Below, piece by piece: positions 35,459 through 44,736 of a stretch of DNA of 64,000 nucleotides; within the stretch, counting starts at the first letter, position 1; each line of letters opens with the position of its first letter. The position numbers and the translations under genes are program-made. Location: contig JAPTOF010000016.1 in assembly GCA_028554755.1 (NCBI GenBank), positions 9,647,001-9,711,000 of the forward strand, in the 5' to 3' direction. This DNA comes from Cordia subcordata (taxonomy: Eukaryota > Streptophyta > Magnoliopsida > Boraginales > Cordiaceae). Under the pieces are notes generated by a model. The model saw only the letters and a program-made list of their open reading frames with translations. It ran no database searches and was not told where the DNA came from.

Positions 35459-36490
35459 ATATCAATCGTGTTGTCCATGAAACCCTGCACCATATTGCGT
35501 ACATCATCTTTGAGCAATGCCTATTACTCGCTATAGAAATAGCCCGGGGACCGATTTGTTCCTGGGGCCTTATTAGGCCTCAAATCCTGAGTGGGTTGTC
35601 TAATTTCACTTCTATCCAGAGGCTTGATAAGGCATTAATTCATTTCATCACTCACTATTCTGTCCGTGGACTCCAGAATAGGTGTGACATTACGAAGGCC
35701 TTCAGTTGTGAACAACTCAATGAAAAAATCATGGACATGAGCTTGGATTCGAGATTGATCAGTGATCTAGGTGCCATCATTGACAAAGATGTGCAAGATT
35801 CTATTACGGACCCTTCTCTTTTTTGTGGTGCTGTGAAAGAATGCAGAATTACGGTCTCCAACCTTTATCCAATTCAGTCTGGCCTGTTGGCCCAATACCT
35901 TTCTTCGCACTCCCAAAGGTGATCAAGTCTCTTGACCAAGGAGCTACCATGCTACTTATCGAAATCATTTGTGGGCTTGGCAAACACCTCATTCAGTTCC
36001 TCCTTGATTCTACCAATTTCTCAAAGAATGTTCTTGAAATTTTTCTTTGCTTCATCTCCTAAGATTTCTACAACAGTTAGATGTACAGAGTTTGAAAGTT
36101 TGCAGAGGGTTTGGTTTGGGAAAGCATGCCCACCCTCGTTCCACGACCTCATGGCAACTACCATCACTAAGCCGCATTGATTTGAAGCGGAACCATTTAT
36201 TAGCTTTTAGTTAGGTTTCACAATTTGAGTGAAGGATTAATGGTATAGGACCCAATGGGAGGCAATATCTCAACCCACGCGTCAAGAAAATGACTAACCC
36301 ATTTCAAATTTGCAAGGACTCTGTCGAGCTTTTCCCAGACAAAAGTGTCTCCTTCTTATGGGGTGTTATGGTAGAAGAAAAAGGTCATTGGAAGAATAAT
36401 GGGATTTTAGATAATGGTATTAGAATAGATCACGTGATCTTCTTATTGGAGACGGATGACTAAGTCTCCTTCACGCTGGAACTTATTTTG
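35459..36490 (-). pseudogene. LINE, 5' part: endonuclease end to start of reverse transcriptase
   Basis: The minus strand reads VWEKLDRVLANLKWVSHFLD and ILPPIGS (end of the endonuclease-like domain) and, nearer 35480-35600, QDLRPNKAPGTNRSPGYFYS followed by DDVRNMVQGFMDNTID. The latter corresponds to the PLKAPGPDGFPALFYQ...WxxVGDDV region before the LINE reverse transcriptase core. Stops and frameshifts throughout. The 5' end looks truncated near 36490. Confidence 0.78.
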
Positions 36491-36681
36491 GGGATTGAGT
36501 CATAATTCTCAGCTATCTAGATTGGTTAATCATACTTACCTATTCTGGATGTTGTCAGAGTTGTTTTTTTTTTGTTTTAACGTACTATTATTCTTGTTTT
36601 TCTCATTTTCTTCATAATTTGGAAAAGTTTTGATTTATTTTTTGCTTAAGAAAGTAAAAATCTTGCTCAATTTTTCTTCAT

Positions 36682-36690
36682 AATTTTGAA
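36682..36690. repeat. 9-bp target-site duplication, left copy
   Basis: AATTTTGAA immediately outside the inverted repeat; identical to 43785-43793. Confidence 0.93.
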
Positions 36691-36795
36691 GGAAATTTTT
36701 GTCTACCCTTATTTTAAATTTTTATGGCAAAAATATCATATTTTTTAAATTTGTTTCAAAAATACCCTTTTCGATAGGTCACCTACCGTTCGCTT
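36691..36795 (+). repeat. MULE left terminal inverted repeat
   Basis: Pairs with about 43680-43784. Longest matching blocks: TTTTATGGCAAAAATA and TTTAAATTTGTTTCAAAAAT. Confidence 0.93.
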
Positions 36796-37520
36796 ATCCT
36801 GGAATTTGAAAAAATTTAAAAATTATAAACTGTTGGAGCTTTAATGAAAATGGTAAGCCACATATCGAAACAGTAGATGACCTATCAAAATGTGAGTTTA
36901 TATACCCGCCCTTCCCCTTTCCCAATTTTTTCTTCTTTCTTTGTTCTTCCCCTCCCCCCACGACCTTAAATTTTAGGCCAAAAAAAATCCCCTCCCAACC
37001 CATTTTTTTGCAAAAAAATTATACTCCAAGCCTAGAAAATTGCCTTTACTTGTAAGTTTTCTAAATTCTCGCCTTTTTATTTGTTATATATTGATTTTTA
37101 CATGTATATACGTGCTGTTAATATGCATACATATGTATATGTGTAATGTATATAGTATGTATGTATGTATACAGTATATGAACATGTTACATTGATATAT
37201 GTATAACTATATGTGTTTTAATATATATATATATGTGTTTATTTTACTTGCATATGTATATCTATATTTGACATGCATATGAATATTGTATATGTTTATA
37301 TTCTGAATTGCATTATTTTGTAGTAAGTTAAACAATTTTTTGTATTTTTATTTTTTTTTAAGATATTTAACATAATTTTGTAATGTACAACCTTTTTTTT
37401 AGTTAGAAATTTATAGTATTTAGAAAATTTAGAAAGATTTTAGAAAATTTATGATTTTTAGAATCAAAATTTTGATTTGACATTAAAAACCTATGCAAAG
37501 TTATTAAGAATATGGTGTAA

Positions 37521-37965
37521 TTGATTGTAATTTATTAGGAATATGGTGTAATTTATTAGGATTTGAATGTAGTTTATTTTATTAGAAAAGTAATATAATT
37601 TAATAGGAAACTATATTAATTTATTAGAAAATAAATATAAGAAATTTCCTTAGGAATTTAATATAATTTATTAGGAATTTAATAAAGTTTATTAGATCAA
37701 GAAATTAGTATAATTGATTGTAATTTATTAGGAATATTATATAATTTATTAGGATTTGAATGTAGTTTATTTGATTAGAAAAGTAATATAATTTAATAGG
37801 AAATTAATATAATTTATTAGAAAATAAATATAAGAATTTTCCTTAGGAATTTAATATAATTTATTAGGAATTTAATAAATTTTATTTGGTTAGAAAATTA
37901 ATATAATTGATTGTAATTTATTAGAAATATTATATAATTTATTAGGATATTATATAATTTAATAT
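37521..37965. repeat. 193-bp tandem repeat inside the MULE, 2.3 copies
   Basis: TTGATTGTAATTTATTAG recurs at 37521, 37714 and 37907, exactly 193 bp apart, with TTGAATGTAGTTTATTTxATTA and TTTCCTTAGGAATTTAATAT in each full unit. It ends right at the PMD gene start. Confidence 0.92.
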
Positions 37966-37970
37966 TATTT

Positions 37971-40355
37971 ATGCATGTTAATTGTTTGATGATAGGATAC
38001 AACATAGACGTCCACCTTAGGCCTCAGGAAACATCCCTTTTGTTCCATTATGCTCAACACAGGACCCAGATTTTGACGGGGGACACCGCGTTAAAGGAGT
38101 TGCGCACCCAGCAAGGAGACGGGTACTTGTTCCACAGCCCTGAGCACCTTTTAGTTCAAGAAGAGTTAGCACGTGTAGGGTTCTACAGGTGTTATAAGGC
38201 AGGTTGGCATGAACTCGACCATATCTTATTGACAGTCATTGTAGAGAAGTGGTGGATAGAGACACACATCTTCCATTTGCCCGTTAGAGAGGCCACTATC
38301 ACCTTACAGGATGTGTTTGTCTTATGGGGTTTACCCGTGTATGGTGCTCTCATTTCGCACTTAAATACCACGAGGCGGGACTACAGTGAGTGGGCTGGGC
38401 TTTTCCAGGATCTTTGTGGCATTACGGTGACACAGTCACATATAGAGCCGAGAACCGGGAAGATTAGGCTGTCTGAGGTGAAGAGGTTGTATGAGATGAC
38501 TCACCAACAGGGTCCCGACGGTGATGCAGCAGTGCAGCGTGCTCGTTTATGGATGTTCGGCTACATAGCATCTCATCTTTTTGTCGATGCCAGTGGTAGT
38601 TGGGGGAACATAAACTGCTTGCTTTTGCTATAAGACATTGAGGCCTTGAAGCAAATGAATTGGGGTGCCGCAGTGCTTGCACATTTGTACAAACAGTTCG
38701 ATGCTTGATTTTATTTCGATAGGACATATGCGGCAGAGTCACCCTGTTGCAGGTAGTTGGCATCAGTCACTTCTTTTTTTTTTTTATGTTGCATATATAT
38801 GATTTCGTAATTGTATTAATGTTACTGTTTATCTGCAATGGTGGCTATAAGATAGGTTCAATTGTTTCTGGCTCAGACTTCTTAAGTCCAAGCCTCGGGA
38901 CATCTAGAGCAGGATGCATGCTACGGAGCCTGGTTGGAACTTACCGGGCGCGCCACGCGGGGCGATGTACCTCATGGATAAGGAGTTTAGGGACACGGCC
39001 AACGGGGGCCTACTAGTTTATCGTGATGCTATTGACAAGCTGTAGCCCAACCAAGTTTGATTTGATTTGCAATTTTAGGCCGTATGTTTCATTTATTTCA
39101 ATGTTAACAAAATATTAATAACTCAATATATCTTTGTACTTTTACATTATAGTTTATTTGGCAGCCGTATAAGGACATACTCGGGGAGTTGCCAGAATAC
39201 TATATAGAGGTGTCGAAATGGTGGAGGACCAATGTACCCCTAATATGCGGTGGAGTGGTTGAATGGCATCGAGCTGACTGTGTGATGTGACAGTAAGGAA
39301 TGCGCCAGCCGATCCTAGACGCCCCTGAGCCGTTCGTGTTACTCACACATTTGAAAGAGAAGGAGGTGCTGAAGGAAGTGGACATGGCGTGTAGGCATTC
39401 GCGGTGGGCCAATGCCCAGGCAGTTATCGTGAACAGTGTCATAGAATATAGGCTAAATCTGGTGCACCTGCAGCAGTACATGCATTGGTACCGATGCCGT
39501 TCCATCATCCAGATTGGCAATCCGTCTTGGGTTCCTCGTCGTGTGGGATATCTAGCGACAGCACAGGACGAGTATTTTATGGTAAGTTTAACACATTGTT
39601 TATTAACACTTCATGTATTTGTCAGGGGGTCTAATATGAATTCAAGCTTTTCACTATATATGTTATGCAGGCTTCGACCTTGGGCTGTGCATTTCACGAT
39701 TTACGTTGCGCCTCCCAACAGTACACCCAGGGTACGTTGGCGCAGGAGTGTTTCTGGCTGGAGATAGACCATGCTGTGTCCCAGATGCAGCGGGTGTTGG
39801 AGCAGACGCGACATGACAACATATTGGCCATACCTTCGTATTTGACCTTCCGGATACATCGACCCAGCTAACAACGCAGACGTAATGGTCTCAGCAGCCC
39901 TCGACGTACCTGTGACCCAAACGCCCCCACAGCTCGCCCCAACATACTATGTGCAGCAGGCTGATACACTTCCATAGTAGCCTCGACCGTCATACCCGTG
40001 GGCCCACACCCTCCTGCAACAGCCTATCCCGACTTATCAGTGAGGCTACTAGCCATATCCACCACAGCCCACACAGTGGACATGACTGAGACCCAGTGGA
40101 TCGTCCTACATACAGTTTACCCCAGCTAGTTAGGGCATCCCACCGTTTACATCGACCCCATTTGCTTTTTTGCGGCTACCCATGTCATCCCTGTTTGTGT
40201 ACAAGTCGACGCAAATGAACATGCCCCCAACAGTATCAACAGAGACCCAGTACGCACATTCAATGGGACATGATGAGGCGGATCCTTTTACCTTCCCCCT
40301 GCGGGTTGAAGACTATCTTGCCCCATCCCAGGAAGAGCAGGGTGGTGACTAGGGT
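37971..40355 (+). pseudogene. plant mobile domain (PMD) gene carried by the MULE
   Basis: Exons about 37971-38752, 38877-39054, 39153-39581 and 39671-39871, then a Pro/Thr-rich tail. Exon 1 gives LRPQETSLLFHYAQHRTQIL, ELDHILLTVIVEKWWIETHI and FHLPVREATITLQDVFVLWG, the signature of the aminotransferase-like PMD family (PF10536; MAIN, MAIL1 and PP7-long relatives). Later blocks MNWGAAVLAHLYKQF, YRDAIDKL, FIWQPYKDILGELPEYYIE and VPLICGGVVEWHRAD follow in family order. Host PMD proteins act in silencing and development, and PMD genes also occur inside transposons. In-frame stops fall after NINCLLLL, after YKQFDA, in exon 2 and before the exon 3 GMRQPI block, so this copy is decayed. Confidence 0.85.
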
Positions 40356-40784
40356 GGGGATCAGCAGGCCACGACCGAGGATTTGCGAACACAACGACAG
40401 GGAAGCGCCCGGCTACCTCGCAGCTAGGACGAGTCTAACCCTTTCGCACAAAGAAGGGACATCCTCCAGCATGTGGGACATGATAGATTGTTTTTTTATT
40501 CTTTTTTGTCATTTATTCTTTTGTGTAATTTATCCTTACTTGTATGTATATGAATTCTTTACCTTTAGCAAACAAGTTTAACATGCATTATAGTTTGGAA
40601 TTCAGAACTACTACTGCACCAATATTACATCAAACATTACAACCTAAAATATATTGAACATTAAAGCAATTCAGTGCTTTAAACATTGCACATAGTGAAT
40701 ACATTACGATACATCTATATCAAACATTATTACAAGGTACATGATGAAAAAACTTTATCACAACTATTGTGGTGCGACGTTAGT

Positions 40785-43336
40785 TTAATTTTGGGGGCAC
40801 CTGGCAACGTTGTGACCCGGTTGACTGCACTTTGAACACCTTCATCTAGCAACTTCGTCCGAGTGATCCATCTCATTAGGGATGCGTCTACCCCTTGCGG
40901 GTTCTCTACTTCTCTGCCGCAACCTGTCCTGGATTAGGTTGCAATTGCCATGCAGATGCCTCAGGTGACAAATCAACGTGTCCCAATGGTTGAAATGAGA
41001 TGGAATATGTAACCCTGTATGCTTCCACCTTATATTCAAGTGGGAACAGGTTTGATGATATTACGTTCAAACAGCATGCTACTGCCTGGCATGCGAACAT
41101 GGAAAATGATAAGCTGTCTACTTGCCGCAAGTACATGTCTTCTCGTAAAACTTAACCACTTGTATAGGATGTCTGTTAGTGAACGCTTCCGACAACCGGT
41201 CAACCTGTGCTATACATATTTCATAGTGAAATTGGAACACGTAATGAAGGTGTGACTTTGTTTCGCACTTGTCAAACAATTCTCCCACTCTAATTGGGAT
41301 GACAAATTCTTATCTTGCCAAGTGTCTCGCATGTATAAATCAATTGTAGAAGTATTCGGCATACTTCATGAAAATGTGCAATACTAACGCTGTGATGGGC
41401 AAATACCTTGCCCCAACAAGGACACCGTTGAAACACTTCACACTGTTTGTCGTCATCATACCCCACCGATAACCTCGATCAGCACACAGCGTCCACATCT
41501 CCTGGTCTATGTTGGTGAGATAGTCGTATGCTCGTCTACCAACCCTGCTTGATGTTGGGTCAACTTCCAAAATTTTCCGCATTACTTTTACATGTTTGCA
41601 GACTTGATTTTCCTTACCAGCTCTCCAATATAAGTCTTTTATATACTGGTTATGGAATTGTTTCATTACATTGCTTTTATGGTACCTTAAGCATATCCGA
41701 TGCTTCAACCGCAGTTGCCCATCAGATGAGATACGATTCACGACAGCAAAATTTCTTGCATGTCTATTAGACACTATACAAATCTCCTCCATATCATGGA
41801 GAAAATGCATCCATACCAGTTGAAGGAACCATGGCCAGCTATCAGTTGTCTCTGTATCAACAACTGCAAATGCCAACGGTAAGATCTGCCCATTCACATC
41901 AGTTGTCAATGCTATTAGAAGATGCTCCTTATATTGACCGTACAGGTGGGCACCGTCGAGAGATAGCACTGGACGACAATGCTTCCACGTTGCAATACAT
42001 GGTGCAAATGCCCAAAACACATAATAAAAAATTTTGTTTTCTTGCGTCGACCTATGGAAGAACTTGTATGTTACAACTATTCTCGAATTAGTTGCCTTGA
42101 CAGCTCTAAAAAATTGTGGAAGTAACTGGTACGACTCGTCCCAATCGCCGTACACCATTTTGATGGCCTTATTTTGGGCACGCCATGCCTTCCCGTATAA
42201 AATGTTCATGTGAAAGGTGTCCATAATGTGTGCTCATACAAAACGCACCTCCAAATCAGGCTTATGTTTTACGAAGTGCATAACCATATATCTAACCATT
42301 ACAGCAGTAACATTTTTATGGGCAGACCTTCATCTATCACCGAAGCAATTATGCACACCCCAATACTTTGTTATTTCAAACTAGCAGTGCGTAGATTTTC
42401 GAATTGCCCGCAATTCCCACCTATATGGATTTCTAGGGTTGCAAGCATTTATGCAACAAACAAGCGATAAATCTAGTTTAGACTTCCTGACTTTGTATTC
42501 ATGTTGTACTTTTATGGAGTACATCTGAACTGCATGAATCACGTCCTTCTTGGATGGGAAAACCATTCCTTTGGCCAATTCCTTCTTATTTTCGTCCCAA
42601 AATTAGTGCGTTTTGTGCTTCTCCATACTATCCATATAATATTCTTGACCAACAGTATGGAACTGAGCAGTTTCAAGTATATTGGATGTCGGTACCACAC
42701 CACCATTGGACCCCGCACCACCAAATGGCCCCTCATATTCAGCGTTAACGTTCCCAAGGTTTGAATTGCCATCGAAGACATCATCATCATTGTACCTGAC
42801 ATCATTCTCGTTCAGGGCCATGTCCTCATCCTCTTTGTTGAGTTCGGATTGAAATGTGCCCATATTCAAGTCCATCCTCACACTATGAGATGGCCCTGCT
42901 ATGTCAAACCCAGCAACGATGTAATGTGATGGTTCGACATTCAAGTTGGGAACAACGCCATCACGCTAGAAATCACTACTTCGTTGCGGGATGTATACGT
43001 CGTCTGCCTTTACTTCAACACTAATGTGAGCATTATTCACGTTATTATGATTACAAGCTATCCGAAAAATCAAATCTTTATCGTTGTTGATTGCCGCCTC
43101 GCTAAAATATGGGTATTGTTACTGTACAACCCCGATTGGAAACGATGCGATAGCTCAACCTTGTCGATGTCATAATGCAAATTAAGCTTCTCATAGACGC
43201 TATAAACAAATTCATTGTATGATGTTTTATGCGTTATTTTGACCTTACAAACAGGCTTCGTAGTTTTATAATTGATACTGTAAGGGCCATTAATTTTTTC
43301 TCTGCTATAATATAAAAGAACAGAGACTATATTCAT
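40785..43336 (-). pseudogene. mudrA-type MULE transposase, multiple stops
   Basis: Minus strand from ATG at 43336: N-terminal PB1-like part (NIVSVLLYYSREKINGPYS, KTSYNEFVYSVYEKLNL); acidic linker (about 42603-42944); MuDR DNA-binding domain (GMVFPSKKDVIHAVQMYSI, 42381-42578); core 41340-42224 with AWRAQNKAIKMVYGDWDESY, PVLSLDGAHLYGQYKEHLLI and FAVVDTETTDSWPWFLQ; SWIM finger CTCGK-stop-TAYHFPCSH (about 41130); C-terminal zinc knuckle CSKCSQPGHNVARC. The first catalytic Asp is present (SLDGAH). The second is Asn (VSNRHARNF instead of SDRH), and the Glu of the TTNxxExFN motif is Lys (TTNSVKCFN). With the stops, the protein is certainly inactive. Confidence 0.92.
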
Positions 43337-43538
43337 ATTTTTTGACTGATTAAAAAATATTAGAGAATAATATAGAAGTATGTATGTATAGAAGAGAATT
43401 GGAGAGATTTTGGGCGTTTCGAAAATGAAGGAGACTGGACGAATTATATATGAGTAATAAGAATTTTGGATCAGGGATGTTGGGCCTTTTGAGAATGAAA
43501 GAGCGGGAATTATATAGGGGGTTAAGCCATTCAAGATC

Positions 43539-43701
43539 GGTAGGTGAATTACAGTTCAAAGCTAAGTAATGCTAGCAAGGATTGGTAGGTAACTTACAGT
43601 TCTACGAGATGTCTACTGACAATGTGTTAGATGGTAAGTCACTTACCGTTTAATCAAGATATTCTTTGACAGTGTGGCGAATGGTTGGTATGTAACCTAC
43701 C
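43539..43701. promoter_or_regulatory. MULE right subterminal palindrome array
   Basis: Four copies of a related motif: GGTAGGTGAATTACAGTT (43539), GGTAGGTAACTTACAGTT (43584), GGTAAGTCACTTACCGTT (43633) and GGTATGTAACCTACC (43687). Counterparts on the left lie at 36773, 36852 and 36873. Possible transposase-binding sites. Confidence 0.6.
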
Positions 43702-43784
43702 GAAAAGGGTATTTTTGAAACAAATTTAAAAAGTAAGGTATTTTTGCCATAAAATTTTAAAATAAGAGTAGAAAATAAAATTCC
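43680..43784 (-). repeat. MULE right terminal inverted repeat
   Basis: Reverse complement of 36691-36795 with scattered differences; followed by target duplication AATTTTGAA (43785-43793). Confidence 0.93.
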
Positions 43785-43793
43785 AATTTTGAA

Positions 43794-44736
43794 CCTATGA
43801 TATATTGTCAATTGTGCTAAAAAAATAAATAAAATAATTAGGCATAAAGACCACAAAGAAGTTTAGTTCTTCTTCTGCCATACATGTCCTTACATATACA
43901 CCTCACATGCTTATCACATCCTTTGTCCGTTAAAACTTGGACGAAAAACCTAAAAGAACTAACGGTGACCAATTAATAAAAATCGACGGACTAAGACTCA
44001 TTTTAATAATTGAGAAATTAAAATAAGACAAAATTAATAGTCCACAAACTCTGTAAAGAATAAGCCCTACATATATATAGTCATACCAGAAGGTGAGAAC
44101 TAGTGGCCATGTCTTCTCTAACCCATCATCGAATGTGCTTGCGAAAATTTAAAAATAATAATAATAAATAAATAAATAAAAAGAAAAATCATTTTCAAAA
44201 AATTTCCCCTCAAAACTAATTGTTTCTCTTTGTCATAGTCCACGAAGCATTTGTACTAAAAGGACTAACAACATCACAAAATTAAAATTTAGCCGATCTT
44301 CCAAGGATGAGTGCCACACAAGAATTTACCATTATACAATATATTTATGATGCTCAATATATATATATATATATGTATGTATATATATGACCACAGTCTG
44401 AACTGTGTGTGTATACTGTAGGAATTTTCCCAGAAATTTCCATCTCACACGCAGTCAAAACAATATTCTGCTTTTATGATCTAAGCACATACACATCATC
44501 TGAGGGCATTAAGTGAAATATGAATAAATTGGGATTCATTAGAGCGTAGAGCTTTTGTCACCATAAAATGTAATAGATACTCGTTAACAAGGAACCCATA
44601 CATGGGGCGATTGCAGTTTTGTGTCTTATCAAATAAGTTGTTGCAAAAAGCAAAGGGAAATTGCAACAGGAACTATCACAGTCTGAACGTGATTCCAATT
44701 GATATGTTCCTTTTTTGAGCACAAGAGCTTACAAAT
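43794..44736. other. intergenic stretch before the MEMO1-like gene 3' end
   Basis: No gene seen. Contains (AAT/AAAT)n near 44155-44180 and a TA/GTA tract at 44359-44387. The right end is probably the 3' UTR of the MEMO1-like gene. Confidence 0.5.

Larger units (their letters stand above)
36691..43784. mobile_element. complete Mutator-like element (MULE) with transposase and PMD gene
   Basis: Terminal inverted repeats of about 100 bp: the left begins GGAAATTTTTGTCTACCC, and the right, read in reverse complement, begins GGAATTTTATTTTCTACTC. Both contain TTTTATGGCAAAAATA and TTGTTTCAAAAATACCCTTT. A perfect 9-bp direct repeat AATTTTGAA flanks the element, the typical Mutator target duplication. 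Inside are a decayed PMD gene (+, 37971-40355) and a decayed mudrA-like transposase (-, 40785-43336), convergent. Subterminal copies of a GGTAGGTxACTTACC-type palindrome lie near both ends. The perfect duplication argues that insertion is much younger than the LINE/Copia nest. Confidence 0.95.

Noticed and set aside
37521..37965. CRISPR-like spaced repeat
   Set aside because: Units are contiguous 193-bp tandem copies with no unique spacers, in a plant transposon.
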